Positions 10,782-19,330 of a stretch of DNA of 59,460 bases are shown here, one piece after another; within the stretch, counting starts at the first letter, position 1, and every line of letters begins with the position of its first letter. The notes under the pieces are model-generated. The model was not told the origin of the DNA. It worked only from the letters and a program-made list of their open reading frames with translations, and ran no database searches. Source of the DNA: an uncultured Paraglaciecola sp. (GTDB lineage Bacteria; Pseudomonadota; Gammaproteobacteria; Enterobacterales; Alteromonadaceae); assembly GCF_937123705.1 (NCBI RefSeq), contig NZ_CAKZKO010000137.1:1-59460 (forward strand). Reading direction: 5' to 3'. The translations under genes and the position numbers were made by a program.

Positions 10782-11837
10782 ATGTCAGATATTCCAAATA
10801 AATTAGCCTCAGTTTTGCAGCAGCATATTCCTACATATTTTCCAGATATCCAGCAAACCTGTAGTTACATTGCACTAGATGGGGAAAACCTGCAGCTAAC
10901 ATTACCTTTTGTTTGCAATAGTTTGCTTGGCGCCAAGGGTGAATTCAGTCATTTGCTCGAAAACTTTGCGAAGCAGCATAAAGTCGCGATTAAATTTGAA
11001 TATGCCATCCCATCTATAAAAGGCCAAAACCCTAAAGTGGTTAAAAATGTGATTGCTGTGGCATCGGGTAAAGGCGGAGTAGGTAAGTCCACCACAGCCG
11101 TTAATTTAGCTGCCGCATTGACGCAACAAGGTGCCAGAGTGGGTATTTTAGATGCCGATGTGTATGGGCCGTCGATTCCCACGTTGCTCGGCACAAAAGG
11201 TACTCAGCCAAGCTCCCCTGATAATAAAAATATCTACCCTGTGGCCAGTCACTGCATGCAAACTATGTCTATCGGTTATTTAGTAGATGAAGATTCAGCA
11301 TCGATTTGGCGCGGGCCAATGGCCAGCCGTGCGTTTCAGCAACTGTATAACGAAACTCTATGGGACGAATTAGATTACCTAATTGTCGATATGCCACCAG
11401 GCACCGGCGATATTCAACTTACCTTAGCGCAAAATATGCCAGTTACAGCGGCGTTAATTGTGACCACGCCGCAAGACTTAGCTTTGGCCGATGCCATAAA
11501 AGGCATCGCCATGTTCAATAAAGTGGATATCAAAGTGTTGGGTATAGTCGAGAACATGAGCTACCACATTTGCAACCAATGTGGCCACAAAGAACATATA
11601 TTTGGCGCAGACGGCGGACAAAACATCGCTCAGAAATACCAAACCGAATTGTTGGCTCAATTGCCTTTAAATCTACAAATTCGTGAATTAGCGGATAGTG
11701 GCAAGCAGTTGATGTTTAGCAAGCATGACAATGCCGATATTCAGAATATTTACCGAAAATTAGCGTTACAACTGTCGTTTAAAGTTAGCCAAATAAAAAG
11801 TGCTCCACAGCAGATTGCTGTTTCGTCGGTGAGTTGA
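10782..11837 (+). CDS. mrp: Mrp/ApbC iron-sulfur cluster carrier ATPase
   Basis: 351 aa from the ATG at 10782 (an in-frame GTG four codons earlier is less likely). A short N-terminal DUF59-like region precedes a deviant Walker A motif (GKGGVGKST, residues 96-104), DADVYGPSIP, and the C264/C267 pair (CNQCGH) that bridges an Fe-S cluster in the dimer. It carries and inserts Fe-S clusters in the cytoplasm, plausibly for enzymes such as PreT/PreA just upstream. Its last 162 bp (11676-11837) recur at 12853-13014 with substitutions, so this 3' end has been involved in recombination. Confidence 0.93.
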   Translation: MSDIPNKLASVLQQHIPTYFPDIQQTCSYIALDGENLQLTLPFVCNSLLGAKGEFSHLLENFAKQHKVAIKFEYAIPSIKGQNPKVVKNVIAVASGKGGVGKSTTAVNLAAALTQQGARVGILDADVYGPSIPTLLGTKGTQPSSPDNKNIYPVASHCMQTMSIGYLVDEDSASIWRGPMASRAFQQLYNETLWDELDYLIVDMPPGTGDIQLTLAQNMPVTAALIVTTPQDLALADAIKGIAMFNKVDIKVLGIVENMSYHICNQCGHKEHIFGADGGQNIAQKYQTELLAQLPLNLQIRELADSGKQLMFSKHDNADIQNIYRKLALQLSFKVSQIKSAPQQIAVSSVS

Positions 11838-11972
11838 GTGTTTTTGCAAAGGTGATATTAGTACAAGGATTTTTAGGTTAAGCATAAGCAGCACATGTCT
11901 CAAAGTATGCGTGGTCCTTGATATGATCCGTTGTGGCTGCAAGAACGTATTAATCATCGTAAATCATAAGTC

Positions 11973-11986
11973 GCCGCCGAGGCGGC
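11973..11986. repeat. GC-rich palindrome GCCGCC-GA-GGCGGC
   Basis: A 6-bp GC-only stem with a 2-bp centre stands out in an AT-rich leader 27 bp before the DUF6134-type gene. It lies inside the segment bracketed by the two mrp 3' ends. It could be a short repetitive-element relic or a weak regulatory hairpin. Confidence 0.35.
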
Positions 11987-12012
11987 CGAGTTATTGTTTA
12001 AAGGTATACAAA

Positions 12013-12663
12013 ATGAAAGTGTGGTTGGTAATAATTTGCTTGTTCAGCGCCGTTAATGTCACAGCGAACACTGTGGGTGAATCTCGCTGGCAATTTGATG
12101 TATTGCTAGACGATAAGAAAATTGGCTACCACGACTTTCTTGTTAAAGAGCAAGGTGGGCAGCAAGTCATACAAACCAACGCTCGGTTTGATATAAAAAT
12201 ACTCTTCATCAAAGTGTTTAGTTATCGGCATGAAAATGAAGAGCGCTGGCAGGGAAATTGTTTGCGTGCGATTAACGCAACAACCGATTCCAATGGCGAT
12301 GATTTTGTTGTTCGTGGTGAAGCGACCTCCGACGGGTTCTCTGTTAAAACGCTGTCTGACCAGCAGGATTTGCCTGCCTGCTTGATGACGTTTGCTTATT
12401 GGAATCCAGATTTTCTCCAGGAAAAACGACTGCTTAACAGCCAAACAGGCGAATACGAGGCAGTGACGATCACCCAGCAAGGACAAGAGGACGTCTTAAT
12501 TAATGACAAGGCCGTCAAAGCCGTAAAGTATTTAATTGATGTTGAAGCCGGGCCGATCACCCTGTGGTACGCCGCAGATGACCGTCAGTGGTTAGCTTTG
12601 GAGTCAGTCGTTGAAGGAGGCAAAACACTTCGCTATCAACCCGTGGTTATACCAGCCACTTAG
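12013..12663 (+). CDS. Secreted DUF6134-type protein of unknown function
   Basis: 216 aa from the ATG at 12013 (AAAGG 9 nt upstream; longer in-frame readings lack a ribosome site). A signal peptide of about 18 residues (VIICLFSAVNVTANT) precedes a beta-rich domain with DVLLDDKKIGYHDF near the start and GPITLWYAADDRQWLALESV near the end. This pattern resembles DUF6134 proteins, which have no known activity. It probably acts in the periplasm. The gene is the only intact one in the 1,015 bp between mrp and the second mrp 3' end, and its base composition seems slightly richer in GC than that of its neighbours. Confidence 0.7.
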   Translation: MKVWLVIICLFSAVNVTANTVGESRWQFDVLLDDKKIGYHDFLVKEQGGQQVIQTNARFDIKILFIKVFSYRHENEERWQGNCLRAINATTDSNGDDFVVRGEATSDGFSVKTLSDQQDLPACLMTFAYWNPDFLQEKRLLNSQTGEYEAVTITQQGQEDVLINDKAVKAVKYLIDVEAGPITLWYAADDRQWLALESVVEGGKTLRYQPVVIPAT

Positions 12664-12670
12664 AGGTTGA

Positions 12671-12763
12671 ATTGATGAGTCGTTTTTTGAACAGGTCTCT
12701 AATACTTTGTCTCGAAGGGCAAAACCGTTGCCACAGGCAGAGATAGAAGAGCTGAAGTGGTGA
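12671..12763 (+). pseudogene. Possible remnant of a gene following the DUF6134 gene
   Basis: A 30-codon frame without a start codon ends in LPQAEIEELKW before TGA at 12761. The codon pattern looks coding, and EIEELKW resembles the C-terminal end of some NUDIX proteins, but the piece is too short to decide. An overlapping 23-codon ATG frame at 12674 has a ribosome-site-like AGG. It may be what is left of a second gene carried with the DUF6134 gene. Confidence 0.2.
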
Positions 12764-12806
12764 ACGCATCAAAAAGAAAATAATTTTACTTATTTTCATC
12801 GAAACT

Positions 12807-12851
12807 GACCCCGTAGGTTAGACCCCGCAGGTTAAACTGACCCCGCAGATT
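12807..12851 (+). repeat. Tandem GACCCCGYAGGTTA repeats
   Basis: Two adjacent 14-bp units differing by one base (12807-12820, 12821-12834) are followed after AACT by a third partial unit, GACCCCGCAGATT (12839-12851). This third unit runs directly into the duplicated mrp 3' end. An exact 10-bp inverse match (ACCTGCGGGG) sits at 16661-16670. Short CTGACCCCG-type repeats often mark mobile-element junctions in marine gammaproteobacteria; the link here is inferred. Confidence 0.6.
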
Positions 12852-12852
12852 C

Positions 12853-13014
12853 CAGATTCGTGAATTAGCGGATAGTGGTCAGCAGTTTATGTTTAGCCAG
12901 CAGGCCAATGCTGATATTCAGAATATTTACCGAAAATTAGCGTTACAACTTTCGTTTAAACTCAGTCAAATGCACAATGCGCCGCAGCAGATTGCTGTTT
13001 CGTCCGTAAGTTAA
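12853..13014 (+). pseudogene. Second copy of the mrp 3' end
   Basis: Reading in the mrp frame gives 53 residues plus stop, equal in length to the end of the intact gene (11676-11837). About 44 of 53 residues are identical (QIRELADSG and DIQNIYRKLALQLSFK are shared). The differences (for example KQ to QQ, KHD to QQA, V to L) look like divergence between homologues rather than random decay. There is no start codon, Walker motif or CxxC, so it cannot make Mrp. It is best read as the old or the imported 3' end left after an integration or unequal exchange. Confidence 0.9.
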
Positions 13015-13063
13015 CGGATAAAAGTAGGCTTCGGGTTATCATTGCGCGTGGAGTCCGCCTGAT

Positions 13064-13083
13064 GGGGTTTCACACAGAACCCC
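13064..13083 (+). terminator. Weak hairpin after the mrp fragment
   Basis: GGGGTT and AACCCC form a 6-bp stem with an 8-nt loop, followed by TGTTTC. It could end rightward transcription before the convergent FG-GAP gene. The T-run is poor. Confidence 0.3.
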
Positions 13084-13188
13084 TGTTTCAAAAATCGACA
13101 TAAGATCCTAGTTTAGAAAATGCCTAAATAGATCTAAAACTGACATTCGGCCTAACCAAGTTTAGCGCCTGAATCTATTTATTTTATT

Positions 13189-14424
13189 TCATTGGGTATT
13201 ACAATTTAACTCTTGAATAAATACAGCTCCCGACTCTTGGCCTTGAGCATCATGATTGGGCGAAGCAACAATGGCAACGCCATTAGATAGCCCTACACTC
13301 CAGCCAAATTTATCATCTGACTTGCTATTCTTGGCTACAAACTTGGATGTATATCGCCAACCACCAGAGCCTTTTTTGTATACGTACAGTGCTCCAGTAT
13401 TAGAGCCGTTAGCATCATGGTTCATTGCACTTATGATTGCAGTATCGCGGCTCAGCGCCACGTCACGCCCAAACCTATCGTCAGCTTGCCCATCGGGTGA
13501 AGTCAACTTAACTTGTTGTGTCCAAGTCCTGCCATCTCGCATAAAAATGTATGCAGACCCTGCGTCAATCCCTAACGCTTCAGTATCGTCTCGCCTTGCA
13601 GAAACTAGTGCAGTATTCCCTGATATTGCGACCCTAACACCAAAAATATCTGTTTTCCCGCCATCAGACGCCATAAGTTTAGCTTCTTGTTTCCACTGCT
13701 TGTCGTCTAGAACATAAACGTAGACGGCTCCAGCATTTTCTGCTTTTTCGTCATGTAAATCAGCGCCAACAAGAATGGTATTGCCGTCAATAGCCACGCT
13801 TATGCCAAATAAATCTCCCGCTAGCCCATCACTTGCCACTATTTTAGTTTGATAGCGCCATGTATCATTTTCTCGTTTGTATATATAAGCGGCTCCTGAG
13901 TCGTCACCCAAAGCATCGTTTCGTGGAGCGCCAATGACAAGGTGATTTTCGGTGAGAGCAATACTCTGACCAAAAGCATCTCCTGGTTTTGCATCGGGTG
14001 CTGTGAAAATTTTACGTTGTTTCCAAGTATTCACTTCACGTTCAAACGAGACAACAGCTCCCGAGTCTTTGCCTTTATCATCCCTTCGCATCACACCTAA
14101 CATGGCAACATTATTTTTAAGTGCCACCTTTCCACCAAGAGTGTCGTTGGCGAGGGCTGGGTCAGCGAAAAGTTTTGCTTGTTTTTGCCAACCATTTTCT
14201 CCCAGTACATAGACATAAGCTGCTCCAGCGTCTTTTACGCCATCGAGATCCGCTTTAAATGCACCTACGAGTGCTGTGTTACCGTCGATAGAAACATCGA
14301 AACCAAAAGCGTCCCCTGTCTTGCCATCATCCGCCAGAATAATATCTTGCGCTGCAAAACTATTCACAGTCACTATTGTGAAAATCGCACATATGTAGCT
14401 TTTAATTTCATGTTTTAATTTCAT
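13189..14424 (-). CDS. Secreted seven-repeat FG-GAP (integrin-like beta-propeller) protein
   Basis: 411 aa. A signal peptide (about 25 residues, ending NSFAAQ) is followed by seven consecutive repeats of about 50 residues. Each follows the pattern GDxFGxxVAIxGNTALVGA, a DDxxGxDAG loop, AAYVY and a W near the end. Seven repeats match one closed seven-bladed propeller, and the Asp-rich loops suggest Ca2+ sites. Probably exported to the periplasm or outside; the partner or ligand is unknown. No membrane anchor or sorting motif is visible. It sits in the accessory block between the mrp duplication and the MBL gene. Confidence 0.85.
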   Translation of the reverse strand: MKLKHEIKSYICAIFTIVTVNSFAAQDIILADDGKTGDAFGFDVSIDGNTALVGAFKADLDGVKDAGAAYVYVLGENGWQKQAKLFADPALANDTLGGKVALKNNVAMLGVMRRDDKGKDSGAVVSFEREVNTWKQRKIFTAPDAKPGDAFGQSIALTENHLVIGAPRNDALGDDSGAAYIYKRENDTWRYQTKIVASDGLAGDLFGISVAIDGNTILVGADLHDEKAENAGAVYVYVLDDKQWKQEAKLMASDGGKTDIFGVRVAISGNTALVSARRDDTEALGIDAGSAYIFMRDGRTWTQQVKLTSPDGQADDRFGRDVALSRDTAIISAMNHDANGSNTGALYVYKKGSGGWRYTSKFVAKNSKSDDKFGWSVGLSNGVAIVASPNHDAQGQESGAVFIQELNCNTQ

Positions 14425-14500
14425 CAGTTTCTTCCTACCTTCTTTAAACTAGTCGTAGCTAAAAAGTAAATATGAATGAGTCTTACTCACTCATAAATCA

Positions 14501-15412
14501 TTACTCAAGCCGTCCTGTAATATCGTAGTAATGTATAGTCACCATTCTCTCGGTAGTGATAAATGCCCAGTGCCATTTTTGGGTATAACTATTTAAAGGG
14601 TTTAACGCCTTGATAGCCTCCAAGGATAGACCTTGCTCAGTTAACTCTTTAACAATGCTATGCGTGTCGACCAACATCGCAATACTTGCTTCTAAGTCAT
14701 CTAACTTTGCAATTGGGCCATGTCCGGCGATAATTTTTGTGTCGGCGTCTGCGACTTCAATTATTGACCTGAGCGCTGCAATGAAGCCCGACACCGAGCC
14801 ACCATTATCAATATCGATGAAAGGAAAGCGCCTAGTAGAAACAAGGTCACCTCCGTGTATTACATTGGCTTCTTTGAAAACAACAAAAATATCACTGTTT
14901 GTGTGGGCATTCGGCGTGTGATAAAGCGCTACGCTTTGTCCATTCATCTTTATCGACCTATCTTTTGAGATGTCAATAGTCGGCGAATATTGTGGTGTGA
15001 ACGTCGGAGTTTCGCGGCCTAGTGCTTTGAGTGCCCCTGGGTTTTCAATGTACCGACGAACATTTGGGTGAGCCATAATTTTGGCCCCTCGCTTCTTGAA
15101 ATACACATTCCCTCTGACATGGTCTCGGTGAAAATGTGTATTGACGATAAGGTTCACATCTTGGTTATTCGATAGCTTTTTCTGAGCGCCATCAATAAGC
15201 TCAACCAAATGCTCCATTTGTGTGTCCACCATAAAAACACCGTCTTCTCCGATTAACACCGCAACGTTGCCGGATCGATCTGTTCTTAGCTCGAAAATAC
15301 CACTCCCATGGTCAGTTACCTTGATATCGAAGCCTTTGTGTTGGTCGTGGTTGTGTGCAACTGCGAAACTACAGCAACTAAAAATAGCGATAAGCTGAGT
15401 CATCTTTTGCAT
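14501..15412 (-). CDS. Exported metallo-beta-lactamase-fold hydrolase
   Basis: 303 aa from the ATG at 15412 (CTGGA upstream; a TTG two codons earlier is less likely). A signal peptide (to about residue 19) precedes an MBL domain with the full two-metal site: H93, H95, D97, H98 (THFHRDH), H170, D189 (HGGD) and H231 (AGHG). The substrate is not evident. Relatives include quinoprotein-relay/SoxH-like hydrolases and subclass B lactamases, but no lactamase-specific feature is visible. It is divergent from a LysR gene at 15663, which probably controls it. Confidence 0.88.
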   Translation of the reverse strand: MQKMTQLIAIFSCCSFAVAHNHDQHKGFDIKVTDHGSGIFELRTDRSGNVAVLIGEDGVFMVDTQMEHLVELIDGAQKKLSNNQDVNLIVNTHFHRDHVRGNVYFKKRGAKIMAHPNVRRYIENPGALKALGRETPTFTPQYSPTIDISKDRSIKMNGQSVALYHTPNAHTNSDIFVVFKEANVIHGGDLVSTRRFPFIDIDNGGSVSGFIAALRSIIEVADADTKIIAGHGPIAKLDDLEASIAMLVDTHSIVKELTEQGLSLEAIKALNPLNSYTQKWHWAFITTERMVTIHYYDITGRLE

Positions 15413-15572
15413 TATCAAAATCCAGAATGATTAGATTTATATGGTGTGGCTGTTAAACCAAGTACGTCATTTATTAATGTGGGGGCTGTTTTCATCTTTA
15501 TATTCGTTATCTGTGCGCGACTATTCAATTCATATTAAGAGGGCGTAGACATAAAATAAAATTTTATAAAAA

Positions 15573-15643
15573 CATCATATTCATTTCTAAATATGATGAA
15601 TTGATTCAGATGATTATTTATATATAAAATTATATGATGAATT
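15573..15643. promoter_or_regulatory. Repeats in the MBL/LysR divergent promoter, candidate LysR sites
   Basis: The inverted repeat CATCATAT-N10-ATATGATG spans 15573-15598, and the element ATATGATGAATT occurs twice, at 15591-15602 and 15632-15643. All lie in the 250-bp AT-rich region between the divergent MBL and LysR genes. Such half-site arrays suit LysR recognition and activation sites. This is inference from position and symmetry. Confidence 0.45.
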
Positions 15644-15662
15644 AAATCTCCAGTTTAGGACG

Positions 15663-16607
15663 ATGGTTGTGCGACCTCTAGAATTAAAGTTATTGGTTAT
15701 TTTTGATGTAATAATGACCGAAAAATCAATAACACAGGCGGCTGAGCGATTATCAATGACGCAACCCGCTGTTTCAAATGCAGTGGCTAGAATGCGGGTA
15801 TTATGGAAAGATGAGTTGTTCGTCCCAGATGGCCGCAAAATACAGCCTACAACCTATGCAAAAAACGTTTGGGAAAAAGTACGAGACTCCCTGCATAATA
15901 TTAATCAAGCTATAGAGCCTGCAGATTTTGAAGCCAGAAGTGCAAAGCGAACATTTAGAGTTGCGTTACCCGATATTGCCCTTGATGCACTTTGGTTGGA
16001 TATGCGGAAATTATTCGAGAAAGAAGCACCGGGGCTAAATTTGCACGCGGTGCCTTATACCATAGCTTGTACCCAACCATTATTGGATAACGCTGATGTT
16101 GATCTTGTTATAGGGCAAAGTAATCGCTCTTTAGAAAATATTTGTACCGATCATTTATTTGATACTAATTACGTTTGTGTAATGCGTAAAAGCCACCCCT
16201 TAACAAAAAAGCCCCTAACTGTTGAAGGATTCTCCTTAGCGGATCATTTATTAGTTTCGTTGTCTGGTGATATTGCTAGCCCTACTGACCAAGCTTTACA
16301 GCAATTAGGATTGACTCGACGAGTAGCTTTTACGGTCAATAATTTTTTCTCCGCTGTCCCAATTATTAAGGAGAGTGATCTTATTGCAATTTTACCTACT
16401 GATCTTCTTCACAATTATTTAGCATGCAATGAACTTGCAATTGTCCATCCGCCAATAGATATTCCTCATGCTTCCATTTCAATGTTATGGCATAAGCGAC
16501 AAAGTGCCGATAAAGGGTTGATTTGGTTGCGAAAGCATATAAAACAAATATTCATTGAACGAAGAGCATATCAGGTTGAAAAAGTGCTCAATTTTATCGA
16601 TTCTTAG
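15663..16607 (+). CDS. LysR-family regulator next to the MBL hydrolase
   Basis: About 314 aa. The N-terminal helix-turn-helix (KSITQAAERLSMTQPAVSNA, about residues 22-41) and a NodD/PA2877-like opening (PLELKLLVIFDVIM) are clear, followed by a substrate-binding domain. AGGA lies only 3 nt before the ATG at 15663, so the GTG at 15669 (9-nt spacing) may be the true start. Divergent from the MBL gene, with repeated operator-like sequences between them. Inducer unknown. Confidence 0.88.
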   Translation: MVVRPLELKLLVIFDVIMTEKSITQAAERLSMTQPAVSNAVARMRVLWKDELFVPDGRKIQPTTYAKNVWEKVRDSLHNINQAIEPADFEARSAKRTFRVALPDIALDALWLDMRKLFEKEAPGLNLHAVPYTIACTQPLLDNADVDLVIGQSNRSLENICTDHLFDTNYVCVMRKSHPLTKKPLTVEGFSLADHLLVSLSGDIASPTDQALQQLGLTRRVAFTVNNFFSAVPIIKESDLIAILPTDLLHNYLACNELAIVHPPIDIPHASISMLWHKRQSADKGLIWLRKHIKQIFIERRAYQVEKVLNFIDS

Positions 16608-16659
16608 TTTCTTTAAGTGCTTAAACGAAAAGCTGGGCGAATGAAAAAATGTTCATTTT

Positions 16660-16677
16660 GACCTGCGGGGGGCAGGT
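16660..16677. repeat. Inverse copy of the GACCCCGCAGGT element
   Basis: The segment contains ACCTGCGGGG, the exact reverse complement of CCCCGCAGGT at 12823-12832. It also forms its own 6-bp hairpin (ACCTGC / GCAGGT around GGGGG). It lies just after the LysR stop, at the right end of the accessory block that starts with the forward repeats at 12.8 kb. Confidence 0.5.
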
Positions 16678-16711
16678 TACATCCGTTCAACTGGTGAGCT
16701 AACTGTCATTA

Positions 16712-17086
16712 TTAATAACTCACAACCTCTATTTCAATTCCTTCTTCAAGGTCAAAATAAAATCTTCTGCCTGGCTCGTAATCACCATGATTGTAAGTTT
16801 TTAAACCTTGGTTTTTTACTTTTTGTTCTACAGCATCTAAATCGTCAACTTGGATGCCTATATGATTTAAGTTAGATAAAGTTTTATGTGATTTTTGAGT
16901 GAAGTGTTTTTCTTCATGGCAGTATAGTGCGAGGTAGGTGTTATCACTGCCTAAATGAATGGTAAAACCATTATCTAAGGCTGCGCCACTCCAGCGGATT
17001 TTCCAATCAAATATCTGCCCCAATATATTGGCAGCAGCTTTAGGGTTTTGGACGGTTAAGTTAATGTGTTCAAGTTTGCTTGTCAT
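16712..17086 (-). CDS. VOC-superfamily (glyoxalase/dioxygenase fold) protein
   Basis: 124 aa with two beta-alpha-beta-beta-beta modules. Likely metal ligands are the histidine of LEHINLTV near the start, the histidine of LNHIGIQV in mid-protein, and a C-terminal glutamate in IEIEVVSY. The length fits single-domain lactoylglutathione-lyase relatives, but substrate residues cannot be read, so glyoxalase I, fosfomycin-type or unknown activity are all open. It stands alone with its own upstream gap. Confidence 0.8.
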   Translation of the reverse strand: MTSKLEHINLTVQNPKAAANILGQIFDWKIRWSGAALDNGFTIHLGSDNTYLALYCHEEKHFTQKSHKTLSNLNHIGIQVDDLDAVEQKVKNQGLKTYNHGDYEPGRRFYFDLEEGIEIEVVSY

Positions 17087-17224
17087 AGTATATTCCTTCT
17101 TGTGAAATTAAAGTGTTTAACTTGAACAGTACTTTAATACCTCATGTTAACTTGAGGTAAAGCGTTTTATTTGATTACAAGGAATTTGTGGGATGTCGAC
17201 GTTGAAATGGTTTTTTATTATGAA

Positions 17225-17548
17225 TTATTCAACAAGTAAGGGTAACTTATTTTCAACGCCTAACCAGTCCGCCGCATCTTGTGGGGCAGGTTTAAGCTCG
17301 GTGATATTTGGCCAGATTTCAGCTAAATCGGCATTGAGCTGTAAGTAGTGCTGTTGCTCTTTTGGGAGCTCGGTATCTTGAAATATCGCTTCAGCAGGGC
17401 ATTCTGGTACACACAACCCGCAGTCTATACAAATGTCTGGATGGATGACTAAGAAGTTTTCACCCTCGTAAAACGCGTCAACTGGGCATACGGGTACGCA
17501 GTCGGTGTATTTGCATTTGATGCAGTTGTCTGCGACTACAAAGGTCAT
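17225..17548 (-). CDS. fdxA: Seven-iron ferredoxin FdxA
   Basis: 107 aa from the ATG at 17548; a longer in-frame reading adds 27 residues without family support. The cysteines sit where Azotobacter FdI has them, offset by one: C9, C12, C17, C21 and C40, C43, C46, C50, for one 3Fe-4S and one 4Fe-4S cluster. The C-terminal tail with [13 protein letters not shown] is typical of this ferredoxin type. It is a low-potential cytoplasmic electron carrier whose partner is not evident here. It is divergent from the flavoprotein gene at 17711. Confidence 0.93.
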   Translation of the reverse strand: MTFVVADNCIKCKYTDCVPVCPVDAFYEGENFLVIHPDICIDCGLCVPECPAEAIFQDTELPKEQQHYLQLNADLAEIWPNITELKPAPQDAADWLGVENKLPLLVE

Positions 17549-17710
17549 AGTGGTGAGGATCGTTCGATTAATTTTTTCATAGTGGCGATCATAAAGTAGC
17601 GAGCGTAAAAAACAACACCAGAGTGGCAAACTAACCTACACTAACGGACTTATCTGACATAAAATACCGCACTTCACCTAAACACTCATTGCTTGACCCT
17701 TGGAATTATT

Positions 17711-19321
17711 ATGTTGCGTCTAAACGAAGTTAAATTACCCCTCAATCATGATGAAGACGCACTGCCAGCAGCGATTATAAAAAAGCTCGGGATCTCCTTA
17801 GAAGAAGTACTGTCTTTTGAGGTGTTTAAACGGGCTTACGATGCTCGAAACAAAGCGGATATTTTACTGATCTATACAGTCGACATTGAAGTGACAAATC
17901 AAGCTGAGTTACTGACTAAGTTTGCCAATGATCCCCATGTGCGCGTAACCCCAGATATGGCCTATAAGTTTGTCGCCGAGGCTCCTAAGGATTTGTATTC
18001 ACGACCTGTGGTCATCGGTCTTGGCCCTTGCGGATTATTTGCCGCTTTAATTTTAGCGCAAATGGGATTTAAACCCATAGTGTTAGAGCGCGGCAAAGCA
18101 GTGCGAGAGCGAACTAAGGATGTATTTGGCTTTTGGCGCAAAAAGCCTCTTGATACTGAGTCAAATGTGCAATTTGGTGAAGGCGGGGCAGGTACCTTCT
18201 CCGATGGCAAATTGTATAGCCAAATTAAAGATCGCAAACATTATGGCCGTAAAGTGCTGAATGAATTTGTGGCTGCTGGTGCTCCGGAAGAAATTCTATA
18301 TGTGAGTAAACCCCATATCGGCACCTTTAAGTTGGTCAATATGGTAGAGAAAATGCGCGCGCAAATCATTGAGCTTGGTGGTGAAATACGTTTTAGTGCT
18401 CGCGTTGATAAATTTGATATACAGCAGCAAAAACTCAAAGGTTTGCATTTATCTGACGGTGAATATTTACCCTGTACACATGCAGTTTTAGCGGTAGGTC
18501 ATAGTGCCCGAGACACCTTTGAAATGTTGCATGAACAAGGGGTTTACGTTGAAGCCAAACCCTTTTCTATCGGTTTTCGAATTGAACATGAACAATCGAT
18601 GATTGATGAATGCCGGTTTGGCGATAACGCAGGCAACCCGATTTTAGGTGCGGCTGATTACAAACTGGTGCATCACTGTAAAAATGGCCGTTCGGTGTAC
18701 AGCTTTTGTATGTGCCCAGGTGGCACTGTGGTGGCGGCAGCGTCAGAGGAGGGCAGAGTGGTCACCAATGGCATGAGTCAATATTCACGTCACGAACGTA
18801 ATGCCAATAGCGCCATAGTAGTGGGTATTACGCCTGAACAAGACTACCCCGAACACCCACTGGCTGGCATTGCATTACAACGCAAACTTGAAGAACTTGC
18901 CTTTAAAGTGGGCGGTGAAAACTATCATGCGCCTGCACAATTAATTGGAGATTTTTTACAAGGAAAGTCAAGCGAACAGCTAGGTGAAGTCAATCCGTCC
19001 TACACCCCAGGGATCACTTTGACCGATTTGGCCAAGGTTGTTCCTGATTATGTGATTGCAGCTATTCAAGAAGCCATTCCCGCTTTTGACAGACAAATTA
19101 AAGGCTTTGCTAAAGCTGATGGTTTATTAACGGGCGTAGAAACCCGTACATCGTCGCCCATTTGTATTAAGCGCGGTAAAGACTTACAAAGTGTTAATAC
19201 CCAAGGTTTATATCCCGCTGGTGAAGGGGCAGGTTATGCTGGTGGCATTTGGTCGGCTGGGATTGATGGTATTAAAGTCGCCGAAGCGTTAGCCATAGAT
19301 ATGTTAGCGCGAAGTGAATAA
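17711..19321 (+). CDS. NAD(P)/FAD-dependent oxidoreductase of unknown substrate
   Basis: 536 aa from the ATG at 17711 (an in-frame TTG at 17693 is less likely). An N-terminal domain of about 95 residues precedes the dinucleotide motif VIGLGPCGLFAALILAQ (about 101-117). The conserved NVQFGEGGAGTFSDGKLYS follows, and the C-terminal region has AGEGAGYAGGIWSAGIDG. This is the layout of the uncharacterised FAD-dependent dehydrogenase group (COG2509-like). Cytoplasmic; substrate unknown. It may share a transcript with rlmF, 9 bp downstream. Confidence 0.85.
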   Translation: MLRLNEVKLPLNHDEDALPAAIIKKLGISLEEVLSFEVFKRAYDARNKADILLIYTVDIEVTNQAELLTKFANDPHVRVTPDMAYKFVAEAPKDLYSRPVVIGLGPCGLFAALILAQMGFKPIVLERGKAVRERTKDVFGFWRKKPLDTESNVQFGEGGAGTFSDGKLYSQIKDRKHYGRKVLNEFVAAGAPEEILYVSKPHIGTFKLVNMVEKMRAQIIELGGEIRFSARVDKFDIQQQKLKGLHLSDGEYLPCTHAVLAVGHSARDTFEMLHEQGVYVEAKPFSIGFRIEHEQSMIDECRFGDNAGNPILGAADYKLVHHCKNGRSVYSFCMCPGGTVVAAASEEGRVVTNGMSQYSRHERNANSAIVVGITPEQDYPEHPLAGIALQRKLEELAFKVGGENYHAPAQLIGDFLQGKSSEQLGEVNPSYTPGITLTDLAKVVPDYVIAAIQEAIPAFDRQIKGFAKADGLLTGVETRTSSPICIKRGKDLQSVNTQGLYPAGEGAGYAGGIWSAGIDGIKVAEALAIDMLARSE

Positions 19322-19330
19322 AGGCTGTCT

